Made by a program: the position numbers and the translations under genes. Shown here in pieces: positions 17,601 through 27,012 of a stretch of 64,000 bases of DNA. The first letter of the stretch is position 1. Every line of letters begins with the position of its first letter. The DNA comes from Bacteroidales bacterium (GTDB lineage: Bacteria > Bacteroidota > Bacteroidia > Bacteroidales > JAAYJT01): assembly GCA_014860575.1 (NCBI GenBank), contig JACZJK010000021.1, forward strand, positions 1-64,000, read 5' to 3'. Below the pieces are notes generated by a model. It saw only the letters and a program-made list of their open reading frames with translations. It had not been told where the DNA came from and ran no database searches.

Positions 17601-19358
17601 AAACCAGGGGAAACCAGTTTTGCCAAATTTGAGTTTTTGGGCAAGCTTAAGCCAACCAATCCTGATACTGCTTTGGAAATATTGGTTATTCAGATCTGCC
17701 GTTGCAGTTCCAATTTTCCTGTTGCGCGCCCATCTCAGAAACCAGGGCAGGTTGCCGGGCGTTTGTATTGATAATAATCCTGAACCATTTACATGTCCGC
17801 CTACCAGGCTCATATAGGTCCTGCCTTTCAGAAGCCCTCCGTATAAATTCAGATTGCATTCGGCGGACAAGGAGTTCAAAGGCCGGTTGTATTCGATGTA
17901 TCCGTTTGACACTTCATAATTAAAGACTTTGAATGAACCGCCACCCCTGAAAGTTTGCCAGGGTTGGATCAGAACACCGAAATTTTCGAGTTTTACTGGT
18001 GAGCCAAGGACTGGAACTTCGTATCCAAGTTCAATGTCAACATTAGCGATGATTTTCCAATTTCCGGTGGCAAGGTCGTCAATTCCACCGGTAACCTTTG
18101 TCAGAAACAACCCGGTTGCACCAATGGGAACCTTAGTGCCAATAAAAAGGATGATTTTATTGATTGCCCCCTCTACAAATTCTACTTCGGCTCCGAAACT
18201 TAGGAGTGCAAATCCACCGGAACGGTAAACCTCAATGAATTCGTTGAACGTGAGACTGTCAACCAGATTGCCATTTTCATCGCGGATCTCTACAGGAAGT
18301 TGGCCAGTTTCAATGTCAAGCAAAGTTGAATCCGGCTCAATCCGCTTATCTGGCAAACCTCCGGGAATATTTAATGTAAATCCCCCACCAAACGTTTGTG
18401 TGTAAGTGTTGTAATAAAGACTAACATCTTCAAGAGATACAATGCCGATATTTACACTGAGTCCACTGATATCCATTGCAGTTTGAACACCATCAGTTTT
18501 TGATAAAATATGGCTCCCCGACATTTGTTCTACAAACATTGGCAGTTCTAGTTCATAAAGACCAAGGAGATAATCTTTCACCTTATTGATCGGAAAGGGC
18601 ATCTCAACAATACTCTTTATCTCAACATAGTCCCCCTCTGGGTCAATAATAATTTCACCTATCGTAATATTAAATCCGCCGATAAAAAACGCCCCGCCAA
18701 TGAGAAAATCTACTGATAACGGAACAAGCCGGTCATCTATGACCAGGTACTCAAACTGGTTGTTATTTTCCTTTACCCAGTAATCTGTATCAGCTATGCC
18801 ATCTGCAAACAACTTGCAATTGCCTTTTAACACCGGGTGCACAAGGTTTGGCCGCTTATCAATCTTAATGTCACCATCAAAATGAAGGATATTATTGATA
18901 TGCACATTGCCGGTCAGGGTAAAAAAGTTGGGCGGGTCTTCAACAATATCATCGGCGAAGGCAGTAAGCGAATTATTGATGATTAATGACTCATCTCCGT
19001 ATGGGATCAGGCTTATATCAATAATTTGTGTTGTATCTCCGGTAATAAATACCTCCTGATTCAATAAATAGTAGCCTGTTCTAGTGGCTGAAAGCATATA
19101 GTTGCCCATAGGAACCGAGTCAATGCTATATGACCCGTCAATGCCGCTGGTTGTTTCATAGCTATTAAACGTGTTCATAAGTAAGATAACTGCACCTTCA
19201 ATAGCTGTTCCCTCATTACTGACAGTTCCCTGCAAATGGGTAACCCTCGCATCGAAGTTGAAAGGAGGTGAATAGCCTGTAATTTCCTGTGCCTGTATAT
19301 TCCATGCTGCAAAAACAAGGATGAGCAGCATTGCGTGTATGTTGATTTTTGATTTCAT
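14664..19358 (-). CDS. Giant secreted multidomain protein with T9SS type-A sorting domain
   Basis: A 1564-aa protein with a signal peptide (MLLILVFAAWNIQAQ). Residues about 40-115 form a carboxypeptidase-regulatory-like beta-sandwich (EGAVILLMNTF...GIDGSYSIDSVPMGNY). A long beta-rich region of unknown type follows to about residue 700. Near 800-890 is a fibronectin-III-like segment (DILQVNWDEPVSG...ITGLKPGQEYKLWA), then a cadherin/Ig-like segment (YKLSAKDADGDALLF). Two more fibronectin-like segments occur at about 1090-1290. The end (LYPNPTKGKFTLKL...GIYLVKVLKGN) is a T9SS type-A sorting domain, closely similar to that of the protein at the start of the window. Surface or secreted location is well supported; the molecular function is not known. 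Confidence 0.9.
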   Translation of the reverse strand: MKSKINIHAMLLILVFAAWNIQAQEITGYSPPFNFDARVTHLQGTVSNEGTAIEGAVILLMNTFNSYETTSGIDGSYSIDSVPMGNYMLSATRTGYYLLNQEVFITGDTTQIIDISLIPYGDESLIINNSLTAFADDIVEDPPNFFTLTGNVHINNILHFDGDIKIDKRPNLVHPVLKGNCKLFADGIADTDYWVKENNNQFEYLVIDDRLVPLSVDFLIGGAFFIGGFNITIGEIIIDPEGDYVEIKSIVEMPFPINKVKDYLLGLYELELPMFVEQMSGSHILSKTDGVQTAMDISGLSVNIGIVSLEDVSLYYNTYTQTFGGGFTLNIPGGLPDKRIEPDSTLLDIETGQLPVEIRDENGNLVDSLTFNEFIEVYRSGGFALLSFGAEVEFVEGAINKIILFIGTKVPIGATGLFLTKVTGGIDDLATGNWKIIANVDIELGYEVPVLGSPVKLENFGVLIQPWQTFRGGGSFKVFNYEVSNGYIEYNRPLNSLSAECNLNLYGGLLKGRTYMSLVGGHVNGSGLLSIQTPGNLPWFLRWARNRKIGTATADLNNQYFQSSIRIGWLKLAQKLKFGKTGFPWFNYYIGRNLGHLHKIWKGQKDGKQAITFLVAENARQLLVVAMDTLNPATFHFTLQHDSTGVVYNQDNAYHYKVDSIEQQTIMSVLSPMKGEWTFFTEYAGEIEVFIASTDQEPTLLVSDPSERRTRSNQISLSFNDYSDTLNVQVYYSNSNKYFNGTMINEFTIINNGSLDFTWQNDDVPNGEYFIYSRIDDGYNEPVLQFAPGSIWVENEAWMELPQNLKVVQADDILQVNWDEPVSGSIIAATVYYRNISSGRTEDESVFGENSIEITGLKPGQEYKLWACFIDEYGSFSQPSQDTNVIFTSSDRNNPPYFTLNPDSIFVFVEEQEWRYKLSAKDADGDALLFNIPNDTLGITLSNDTLIWTPGFGLRDIYELMITVTDGSDIDTTWQQLAVHPKHQVDVDLSFSSVNLYEDDNMFVKIRNFLCEDFYQQVTLRNTRTQELVNIETRRVNDFDYIGQFGLSFIKKSEIAVANGDTIEAKYIYLGDEFYAYAYYDSTAQATDKIAPGTIADLTTERMPENMVKLKWTATGNDVEIGKAYRYDIRYAYTPINSEDAYLIAHRIFSYPYPSLAGLQDSLIINLMNLDSIAYFGNIYFSIKAEDEAQNRGALSNSPALPCMLNPVNLSAGVEDVYKIALNWGGPLPGGQNSAFKSYKIFRKINQGALSLLQSGVTQTEFVDDLKDFPDGTYQYAIQAVYENGSSDLIFASPVVLERFVNVNMLLSLEGRTNYNGIAFEMIGLDTVYSQQFNRTTNTTGLLLLPGVFYGQYAVTALKDGFFILYDTVTVTKYSYSFNLQLASRVPIRRFVHGYNLIADTCFDAVQDIIVDNLFLNNESSKVLLIAGKRITINPASAVENGAYLHAFIDESGYYCQQPEAFIAADDEEESSSDLLNDKHDNADSFFSLYPNPTKGKFTLKLAETEELASVVVEVYSMIGERLLQAELAGQSQYNFDLTSSPQGIYLVKVLKGNLIDVKRIIRN

Positions 19359-19438
19359 GATATTGGGGATTTTATTGTTTTTGTGTTTGGTTCGGTATGA
19401 CAGTACTGATGTATTTCAGTAAGCTGACAGTATTAAGC

Positions 19439-22400
19439 CTAATCTTTAAGGCAGCGCACCGGCCTTCCAATTGTATAAGAGTCCCACAACCGGTAAGAAC
19501 CATCCTGAGTAGTCAAGTATCTGGTCATTAGGCCAAACGAATACAAACTCGATGACCACCAGCCTCCACTGCCACCAAGACCATCATATGTCCCAGTTGT
19601 GTAGCGACGGCCTGTAGGCAAAGCACTGAATCCATAAAGGTCCGTTCCTACGCCACCGTACCATCCGGTTGTGGATTTAAGGTTTTTGCCAACATCAAAG
19701 CCCCTCAATCCATGACTGTTCCAGATAGTATCTCCAACGACATAATCGCTATCCGCAGTACCCTCCAATATTTTACATTCATCATCTGTAGGAATATGCC
19801 ATCCTGCTGGACATAAGCTATTTGCGTTGCATACTGCATATCCATTATACAAGGCGCCATAGATGTCCTTATAAGTACTATCATTGTTATACCATGCATA
19901 TGCGCCCGTCGTATTGTATTCCCATGCAGTGTTGCTGCTGCCGGGATATTCAATGGGGGTACCATTCTGGTATTGCGTGGTTTTGAGATTTTCTTTCATC
20001 CAGCACTGGTTGCCAATTTGCACGGTATTGTAAACATTGCCGTCGTTATCTATTACGAAGGAACCGGTAGTAAAATTGAGTTGGATTCCGTATGCTGTTC
20101 CAGTGGCGTTGCTGGCGTAAGCCCTCAAATAATAAGTGGTTGCAGGGTCAAGGCCGGTTAGGTTGCTAGTGAACTCACCTAAGCCGAAACCATCGGCAGT
20201 AATGCCCAGGTTGCTAGCCGTTGTTGGGTTTGCCTGTGTGCTCCAAACTACCCCACGGTCGGTAACAGGGGAACCACCGGCATGGATTACCTGCCCTCCT
20301 GATATTGCAGAAATTTCGGTTATAACGGTTGCCGGAGTGGTTGAAAGATAAGGCAGTGTGGAAATTTCGTTGTAGAGTGCCAAGACTTCAGTATCAGATA
20401 GGGCGCTTCCGTAAATGCGGATGTCATCCATCTTTCCGAAAACAACTGTTGGTCCTGTCCTGGAATCCCGTCCAATAAAGAATGGCCCGGCAGGGGCAAT
20501 ATTGGATCCTACATCGGGGAAGGTTTCTATTAGCTGGCCATTTAAATAAATATGGAATGAATCAGTAATGACATCTCTGATGAAGGTTACAAAATACCAG
20601 GAATGTGCCGAAACCACACCAGGAGGCGTATATAAATCTCTTTCGCCATTATTCCAGTAAATGCGAAGCCTGTAATCGGTATGTTTCTCGAAGTTAACAT
20701 TATAGGCAGTATTGTAACTGCCAAATAAGATGCCACGGCTGTCGTCATTAAAATACATCCAGCATGAAAAGGTCAAACTTCCACTAAAAACAGGGGGGTA
20801 TCCACTGTTTAACATCACACCAGAGTTGCTGCCGTTGAATGACAAGGCTTTGCCTGGGATTCCAAATCTGTCTGTTGTCCAGGTTGTACCCATGTTCACA
20901 CCATGATAGTTGTTACCCGAGTAATCAAAGAAATTACCATCAAAAGGGAACCAGGCCTCATGTATTTCAATGTAGGGTAATACAGAAATATAGTCAGTCC
21001 TGGTTTTGGTATTGCTTACACCACCGCTTGAAGTGGTAAGTGTGACTGAATAAGTGCCAGGTGTATAATAAGTATGAGAAGGGTTCTGCGCTGATGAACT
21101 ATTTCCATCGCCAAAATCCCATAGCCAACTACTTGGATTGTTAGTTGAAAGGTCATTGAAGTTTACGTTTAGTGGTGCTAAGCCGCTGGTTGGGCCTCCG
21201 GTAAAGTTGGCGTCATTCTTCACACAACGAACGCTATGGCCATTAGCTTTATTAATATTGTTACGGTAAACTGTACTTTTCATGTTACCTAAATCTCTGT
21301 ACCATGCCAGGGTGGTGGATACCTCGGTGGATGACCAAAGGTAACCGTAGGTGCCAAAATTGTTGTATGAGCCGTTTGCACCGCGGGAGCCGGCGGGCAG
21401 GAATGAAAAACCCAATGCGTCAGTTCCGTAATGTGTAGCATGAGCTTCCCATCGCGGATGTATTGATGTGTTGCAATCCCCGCCCAATGGAGAATTTATC
21501 TGCCTGCAGGATTTTAAAATATTTCCAACATTGATGTCATTAATAAAATCAGTGAGCTGAGTTAATTCCTGATCTGATGGAGCGCGCCATCCTGCCGGGC
21601 AAAGTTCATTGACATTCGTTACTGCATATCCATTGTATAATGCTCCGTAATTGTCCTTCCACGACATATCATTGCCATGCCATGCATAGGCTCCGATAGT
21701 ATTATTTTGCCAGGCAGTGTTATCAGAACCCGGGTAAACAATGGATTCGCCATTGCGGTACATTGTTGTCTTCAGGTTCTCTTTCATCCAGCACTGGTCG
21801 CCAATTTGTACGGTATTGTATGTGTTGCCATCAATATCATACAAAACTGAGGTTTCACATATAAATTCACCGCTGGTAAACTGTACCTGGTTTCCATATC
21901 CTGTACCGGCACTATTGGTGCCATAAGCCCTCACATAATAAGTCGTCTGGGCAATAAGTCCGGTTATTTCACTGCTGAATTCACCTGTGCCTTCTCCATC
22001 GGTGGTAAAGCCATCATTGCTTTCAAGGCTTGGGCTCACAGAAGTGCTCCAGACAACACCGCGGGCTGTGATTTCAGCACCGCCATCACCGGCAATATTT
22101 CCACCTGAAGTAGCTGTGGTGGCTGTTATATTGGTCACAGGGTTTGTTATCACAGTTGGCAAATCCACCATAGGTCCACTCCTGATGCATCGGACGGAAA
22201 AGCCCACTTCCTGATAATTGTCAGAATGCATTTCTGTACTGCCATAACTGAAGTACAGATAGAAGCCGATTCCGAGATCGTAATATTCAGTGGAGCTCCA
22301 CCAGTAGCCCCCTTCACCAATGCTCTCATAAGGGCCAAAACTACGGTTGCCACCTGGCAACGCTGAGAAACCAAAAACATCAAAACCATGATGTGTGCTA

Positions 22401-23191
22401 TGCGCATTCCAGCGCGGATGTTCGGTTGTATTACAATCTCCGCCCAAAGGTGAATTTACCTGCCGGCATGATTTCAGGGCATTGCCTGCACCGTTCGGAT
22501 TGTCCCACTGGTCAGGATAGCCCTGGTCAACAAGATAATCAACCAATTGGATCCATTCATCAGAACTGGGAATATGCCATCCTGCAGGGCATAAACCCTT
22601 AGAATTTGAAGTTGCAGGCCAGTTATAAAGCGCGCCATAAGCGTCCTTCATTGCAATATCATTATCATACCAGGCATAAGCGCCGTTTATATTACTACTC
22701 CAGGCTTCGTTGTCGCTGCCCGGATATTCAATGGATGATCCATTGCGGTATTTTGTGGTTTTAAGGTTTTCTTTCATCCAGCACTGCTCGCCTATCTGAA
22801 CCGTGTTGTATATGTTATCATCAACGTCTGTGATGGTTTCAGGGCAAGGTTCAGTTTCAACCGCAATCAATTTCAGTTTTGCATCAGGGCTGTAGGTTCC
22901 CGGGAAACTGCCCAGGCCATCCCAGACAAGGGATCTGCTTCCGGGAGTGATACCCATATAACTACCTGTTAGAAACTCTTCAGGAATTGGTATGTATGCA
23001 CTATCGCTGTGAAAGCGCACCTCAAGGCTAAGGTCGTAGGCAGCTCCTGGACCACTCAGGGTAAAATAAACATCAACAAAGCCGCTGCCATCGGTTCGCT
23101 GGCTAACCGTAATGTTGCTGAATGAGCCGCTTTGTGCCATACAAAGCGTTGCTGTTAGGAGGCAAATCGTGGTAGAAATCAGTTTTCTCAT
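19439..23191 (-). CDS. Exported protein with three FISUMP domains, PKD and LamG-like domains
   Basis: A 1250-aa protein with a signal peptide (KLISTTICLLTATLCMAQ). Three FISUMP (Fibrobacter succinogenes major paralogous) domains lie at about 113-340, 444-658 and 1043-1250. Each opens with YNTVQIGxQCWMKENLKTT and contains GALYN and CPAGWxxP. Between them are two bacterial fibronectin-like segments (TTYYVRAYxxNxxGTxYG), a PKD domain at about 660-740 (WLWDFGDGNSSSAQNPSHTY) and a LamG/concanavalin-like domain at about 755-940 (LSFNGSNSGVML). Unlike its neighbour it ends in the third FISUMP domain with no visible T9SS sorting domain, so its route past the outer membrane is unclear. A role in adhesion or glycan binding is an inference from the domains. 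Confidence 0.9.
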   Translation of the reverse strand: MRKLISTTICLLTATLCMAQSGSFSNITVSQRTDGSGFVDVYFTLSGPGAAYDLSLEVRFHSDSAYIPIPEEFLTGSYMGITPGSRSLVWDGLGSFPGTYSPDAKLKLIAVETEPCPETITDVDDNIYNTVQIGEQCWMKENLKTTKYRNGSSIEYPGSDNEAWSSNINGAYAWYDNDIAMKDAYGALYNWPATSNSKGLCPAGWHIPSSDEWIQLVDYLVDQGYPDQWDNPNGAGNALKSCRQVNSPLGGDCNTTEHPRWNAHSTHHGFDVFGFSALPGGNRSFGPYESIGEGGYWWSSTEYYDLGIGFYLYFSYGSTEMHSDNYQEVGFSVRCIRSGPMVDLPTVITNPVTNITATTATSGGNIAGDGGAEITARGVVWSTSVSPSLESNDGFTTDGEGTGEFSSEITGLIAQTTYYVRAYGTNSAGTGYGNQVQFTSGEFICETSVLYDIDGNTYNTVQIGDQCWMKENLKTTMYRNGESIVYPGSDNTAWQNNTIGAYAWHGNDMSWKDNYGALYNGYAVTNVNELCPAGWRAPSDQELTQLTDFINDINVGNILKSCRQINSPLGGDCNTSIHPRWEAHATHYGTDALGFSFLPAGSRGANGSYNNFGTYGYLWSSTEVSTTLAWYRDLGNMKSTVYRNNINKANGHSVRCVKNDANFTGGPTSGLAPLNVNFNDLSTNNPSSWLWDFGDGNSSSAQNPSHTYYTPGTYSVTLTTSSGGVSNTKTRTDYISVLPYIEIHEAWFPFDGNFFDYSGNNYHGVNMGTTWTTDRFGIPGKALSFNGSNSGVMLNSGYPPVFSGSLTFSCWMYFNDDSRGILFGSYNTAYNVNFEKHTDYRLRIYWNNGERDLYTPPGVVSAHSWYFVTFIRDVITDSFHIYLNGQLIETFPDVGSNIAPAGPFFIGRDSRTGPTVVFGKMDDIRIYGSALSDTEVLALYNEISTLPYLSTTPATVITEISAISGGQVIHAGGSPVTDRGVVWSTQANPTTASNLGITADGFGLGEFTSNLTGLDPATTYYLRAYASNATGTAYGIQLNFTTGSFVIDNDGNVYNTVQIGNQCWMKENLKTTQYQNGTPIEYPGSSNTAWEYNTTGAYAWYNNDSTYKDIYGALYNGYAVCNANSLCPAGWHIPTDDECKILEGTADSDYVVGDTIWNSHGLRGFDVGKNLKSTTGWYGGVGTDLYGFSALPTGRRYTTGTYDGLGGSGGWWSSSLYSFGLMTRYLTTQDGSYRLWDSYTIGRPVRCLKD

Positions 23192-23248
23192 GGGTAGGGG
23201 TTTTGGTCATAAATGGTTATGATGGTTTGGTGTTATTTTAAGAAGTCT

Positions 23249-23280
23249 TAAAGATACGACATTAAATACCCCAAAGTCAA
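23249..23280 (-). promoter_or_regulatory. Possible promoter of the FISUMP gene
   Basis: TATCTTTA (23256-23249, one mismatch to the -7 consensus) with TTGA at 23280-23277, 20 bp upstream. It sits in a 321-bp gap (23192-23512) in which I see nothing else. Confidence 0.4.
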
Positions 23281-23512
23281 TTAATTAGGTTATGATAATG
23301 CGGCAACCACGGCTATAAATAATGATTCTAGATAGGGTGGATGAAAAGCTAGGTACTGGAATATGTAAAAAGCAATAGAGATGCAAACTAACTTGAGGCC
23401 TGCACTTAAAACATCATATAGGTTTTTTTCACTTCCTTGAATTGCCTTGTGTTAAAGCGAAACGAAACTGCAACTCAGTTAAGGAAAATGAATAGAATTG
23501 CTTATTAATATT

Positions 23513-24370
23513 TTACCAAACGGATGTTGGCTTATCTGATTCGAGCTTATTTTGATAATAAGGAGTGAAATCGGAAAAGAAATTGAGATTCGTTAATGCT
23601 TCAATTTCATCTATGCTGATGATGAGCGATTCATCTAATTTCTGGTTGCGGAGAACATTTTGCGGTATTAAAAAGGATAAATAATGATCTATTACCGGCG
23701 TTGTCCAGGGATTGCTATCGGGTCTTGATAAAATACAGAAGAAAGATTCAGGTACTGGTACCTTCAGTCCATTTTTTCGATGAAGTGTATCGGGTGTTTG
23801 TGAGAAAACCGGTCCGACGATCACCCAAACATGAGGAAAGCTATTGCTTCGGCTGCAATATCTTCCAGGAATCTCAGCTTCCAGTTTTTGCCAGACTCCC
23901 TGGTTGAGTTCTGCCTTCTGAGGAGAGATGTTGCTCATCAGGAAGGTTTCCATTTGGGAGGTTTTGCCATATTGTTTATTAATGGCAGAGTTGGGTACCA
24001 GATGACCCCTGTCATAACCACCACCAAAGGTCTCAGTTCCAATTTGATGAGCTAGCGGAAGCCTGACATCATCAGCAAAGAATGGAAATCGTTCATAATC
24101 CACTTCTTTTCTGGATTTGGATACCTGGTAGGCAGCCCAAAGAGGTTGGTTGTACTTTTTTGAGAACCCAAGGCAATAACCATTATTAACAAGAATGATT
24201 AATGTATCATCAAGATTCTGGTGTTGAGGCACTCCATTAATCGTAAACAATCTCAGTAAATGCTCATTGTGTTTACAGGATTCGTGTACATAAGACAGGT
24301 CGAACAAGGCATCTTGTGAGGAAAGAACGAATGCATTGAAAATGAAGAAGAGTGTGAATATTTGTTTCAT
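23513..24370 (-). CDS. Exported DNA/RNA non-specific endonuclease
   Basis: A 285-aa protein with a signal peptide (KQIFTLFFIFNAFVLSSQ). The NUC1/Serratia-nuclease family signature is clear: GYDRGHLVPNSAI at about residues 118-130 carries the catalytic DRGH histidine, and SNISPQKAELNQGVWQKLE at about 147-165 carries the metal-binding asparagine and conserved glutamate. VGPVF and GLKVPVPESFFCI, later in the protein, also fit the fold. The family is a beta-beta-alpha metal nuclease that degrades both DNA and RNA, and an exported copy is usually nutritional or involved in biofilm DNA turnover. No adjacent immunity-type gene is seen, which fits export rather than a toxin role. Confidence 0.9.
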   Translation of the reverse strand: MKQIFTLFFIFNAFVLSSQDALFDLSYVHESCKHNEHLLRLFTINGVPQHQNLDDTLIILVNNGYCLGFSKKYNQPLWAAYQVSKSRKEVDYERFPFFADDVRLPLAHQIGTETFGGGYDRGHLVPNSAINKQYGKTSQMETFLMSNISPQKAELNQGVWQKLEAEIPGRYCSRSNSFPHVWVIVGPVFSQTPDTLHRKNGLKVPVPESFFCILSRPDSNPWTTPVIDHYLSFLIPQNVLRNQKLDESLIISIDEIEALTNLNFFSDFTPYYQNKLESDKPTSVW

Positions 24371-24825
24371 TGCAGTTTAATTATTTCTTAACTAAATCAC
24401 ATTTATTTGAAAGTTTTCATTTTAGGCTTTTCTGAACACAACTGTAACTTGAAATAGCAGAACAAACTGACCATTTCAATAGTGAGTAGCTCAAATGAAA
24501 AGGCTGTTGCTAATGCAATGTAGTACGCCGATATCAGGAAGTTACAACATCGCAAAAATACGATAAATGAAAAATGAAGTCAACACATAACAGTAACCAA
24601 TTGATGGTTCACATAAATAATAATCCTTAGCCGGGCTGACCAGATGTTAGGGAATTGTATTTATTATAGATGCTAGAGTGTTAGTTTGGAATAATTAGCA
24701 TCTAAAACCTGGAGGATTTATGAGGCTGTTCCTTTAAGGAAGGTTGGATAGTTGCAAACGAGCTGATGTTCCTATAGGAATCGGTTGACCGGTATGCTGT
24801 TGTAATAGGGCAGGAACTGAGGCAA

Positions 24826-24859
24826 ATAAAAAAACGCTAACTACTTGATAATTAGCGTT
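24826..24859 (-). terminator. Terminator of the tRNA-Asp transcript
   Basis: AACGCTAA (24833-24840) pairs with TTAGCGTT (24852-24859). The A-run at 24828-24834 is a U-tract on the minus strand, 27 bp after the tRNA 3' end. Confidence 0.85.
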
Positions 24860-24885
24860 AATTGAAAGGATTGTAATTTTAGGAG

Positions 24886-24959
24886 CGGACCGGACGGGAC
24901 TCGAACCCGCGACCCCGTGCGTGACAGGCACGTATTCTAACCAACTGAACTACCGATCC
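24886..24959 (-). tRNA. tRNA-Asp (anticodon GTC)
   Basis: Read on the minus strand it folds as a standard cloverleaf of 74 nt. The acceptor stem is GGATCGG with CCGGTCC (one T-G wobble), the D-arm contains AGTTCAGTTGGTTAGAAT, the anticodon loop is CTGTCAC, and the T-arm is GCGGGTTCGAGTCCCGT-like. The discriminator base is G, and the CCA end is not encoded (CTC follows). It is flanked by a strong promoter and a terminator, so it is an independent single-gene unit. Confidence 0.97.
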
Positions 24960-24981
24960 AACATTCCCTTAAAAAGGTGTG

Positions 24982-25011
24982 CAAATATACGATATTTTTT
25001 ATTCGGGCAAA
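24982..25011 (-). promoter_or_regulatory. Promoter of tRNA-Asp
   Basis: On the minus strand TTTG (25011-25008), an 18-bp spacer and TATATTTG (24989-24982) form a near-perfect Bacteroidota housekeeping promoter. Predicted transcription starts about 20 nt before the mature tRNA. Confidence 0.8.
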
Positions 25012-25100
25012 GAAAGTCATTGTTTTTTATCTCATAAATTCATTCTACTTTAGACGCTCCTAACTATTGAGCCTGCAATTTAAATAAACGATTAACTGCC

Positions 25101-26942
25101 ATGATTTTACAAACGATTGACTGGATTATCATTTTGGGTTTCTTTCTGGTTCTGCTTTCTATTGGCTTCATTTCCTCAAGGAATGCTGGTAACAATACTA
25201 CCAATTTCTTTCTTTCGGGTCGGAATATGCCGTGGTGGCTGCTGGGTGTTTCTATGGTAGCCACAACTTTTTCGGCCGATACACCCAACCTGGTTACTGA
25301 TATGGTTCGAACCGGTGGTGTGGCCAGTAATTGGCTATGGTGGGCTTTTTTGCTCACCGGTATGCTTACTGTTTTTGTGTATGCAAAACTCTGGAACCGT
25401 TCACAAGTAATGACAGATCTTGAATTTTACGAATTGCGCTACAGCGGGAAAACGGCTGCTTTTTTGAGAGGCTTCAGGGCTGTTTACCTGGGATTCTTTT
25501 TCAATGTCATGGTAATTGCCAGTGTATCGTTGGCGTTCATTAAGATTGCGGCAGTAATGCTAGGTTTACAACCTGCACCAGCACTTATTATCGCTTCTGT
25601 AGTTGTGGTGATTTACAGCGGAATTGGCGGTTTGAAATCAATATTATGGACCGATTTGTTTCAGTTCAGTTTTGCCATGCTCGGTGCTGTAATTGCTGCG
25701 GTGTATGTGACCCGGTCGCCTGAGGTAGGCGGGCTTACTGCGTTGTTTTCCCATCCTGCTGTAAGTGATAAACTGAGCCTGTTGCCAAGCATCTCTCAGC
25801 CAGAGTTGTTTTTAAGTATTTTTCTGATCCCGATTGCCATCCAATGGTGGGCGGCCTGGTATCCGGGTGCTGAGCCAGGCGGCGGAGGCTATGTGGCCCA
25901 ACGTATGCTTTCTGCTAAAAACGAAACCCATGCCGTGAGTGCCACATTGCTTTTCAACTTTTTCCATTACGCATTGCGTCCGTGGCCATGGATCATTGTC
26001 GGATTGGGATCGCTCATAATTTTCCCGGATATCCAGTCAATGATTGATGCTTTTCCGGAAGTTTCGACCCAATACATTAAAAATGATTTCGCTTACCCGG
26101 CCATGCTGCGCGAATTCCTTCCTGCCGGATTATTGGGACTTGTGGTTGCCTCACTCATCGCCGCTTTTATGTCAACAGTAGCTTCGCAACTAAACTGGGG
26201 CTCGTCATATCTTGTAAATGATTTCTATGGCAGATTCTATAACCCCAAAGCATCAGAACGGCAAAAGGTACGATTTGGACGGATCAGCACCGTTGTATTG
26301 ATGTTTTTTTCAGTCTTGCTTGCGTTGGTATTACAAAACGCACTTCAGGCATTCCAGTACTTACTGATGATTGGCGCCGGTACTGGTTTGATTTATATCT
26401 TAAGGTGGTTCTGGTGGCGGATAAACGCATATTCTGAACTCTCGGCTATGGCAGCAGCCGGAGTTTTCTCCCTCGTTTTTATTCTTGTTGAAAATTTTGT
26501 GCTCCAATCAACAGGCGAGGGCAGGGTTGAAGTTTTTGGAATTGCTGCTTCTGAAACTTATTGGAATATCTTCAAATTTACAGGTGTAGTAACGCTTACA
26601 ACTTTGTCGTGGATAATAGTTACTTTCCTCACGCATCCGGTAAACGATGACACATTGAGGAATTTTTACCGTAAAATCAGGCCGGGCGGGCCTGGCTGGA
26701 AGGCAGTTGTGGATAAAGCTAAAGCCGAAAATATCAACCTTATCAAGGAAAGCGATTTGCGCTGGGATGTTCCAACCGGTCTTTTGTGCATGATGCTCGG
26801 ATGTGTGATGATATACAGCACATTATTTACCATTGGGAATTTATTGTATGCGAACCATACGGCGACGCTGGTATTCGCAGGACTTGCCATTTCTTCAGGC
26901 ATATTGCTGACCCGGTTCTGGAAAAGATTACGCATGTCTTAA
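25101..26942 (+). CDS. Sodium:solute symporter (SSF family)
   Basis: A 613-aa, strongly hydrophobic protein with about 13-15 membrane helices. The N-terminus (DWIIILGFFLVLLSIGF followed by SSRNAGNNTTNFFLSGRNMP) and the sequence GVSMVATTFSADTPN match the sodium-binding first helices of the SSF/LeuT-fold symporters. GIGGLKSILWTDLFQF is also typical. SSF members import sugars, amino acids, organic acids or nucleosides with Na+; the substrate here is unknown. The tryptophan-rich loop WWAAWYPGAEPGGGG is characteristic of a Bacteroidota subgroup. It is followed 70 bp later by a DUF493 gene. Confidence 0.9.
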   Translation: MILQTIDWIIILGFFLVLLSIGFISSRNAGNNTTNFFLSGRNMPWWLLGVSMVATTFSADTPNLVTDMVRTGGVASNWLWWAFLLTGMLTVFVYAKLWNRSQVMTDLEFYELRYSGKTAAFLRGFRAVYLGFFFNVMVIASVSLAFIKIAAVMLGLQPAPALIIASVVVVIYSGIGGLKSILWTDLFQFSFAMLGAVIAAVYVTRSPEVGGLTALFSHPAVSDKLSLLPSISQPELFLSIFLIPIAIQWWAAWYPGAEPGGGGYVAQRMLSAKNETHAVSATLLFNFFHYALRPWPWIIVGLGSLIIFPDIQSMIDAFPEVSTQYIKNDFAYPAMLREFLPAGLLGLVVASLIAAFMSTVASQLNWGSSYLVNDFYGRFYNPKASERQKVRFGRISTVVLMFFSVLLALVLQNALQAFQYLLMIGAGTGLIYILRWFWWRINAYSELSAMAAAGVFSLVFILVENFVLQSTGEGRVEVFGIAASETYWNIFKFTGVVTLTTLSWIIVTFLTHPVNDDTLRNFYRKIRPGGPGWKAVVDKAKAENINLIKESDLRWDVPTGLLCMMLGCVMIYSTLFTIGNLLYANHTATLVFAGLAISSGILLTRFWKRLRMS

Positions 26943-27012
26943 CACTTTTCCAACTCCATTCTGTTCATTTAAGTAATCCCTTTCTTGAACTTTAATCGTT
27001 ACACGGGGTTGA

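Noticed and set aside
23513-24370. Endonuclease considered as a toxin of a contact-dependent or T6SS system
   Set aside because: It has an ordinary signal peptide, no delivery domain and no neighbouring immunity gene, so it is best read as a secreted nuclease.
24734-24931. A 65-aa minus-strand reading frame containing HGVAGSSPVRSA
   Set aside because: It overlaps the tRNA-Asp gene and its terminator; the peptide is the well-known artefact of translating tRNA sequence.
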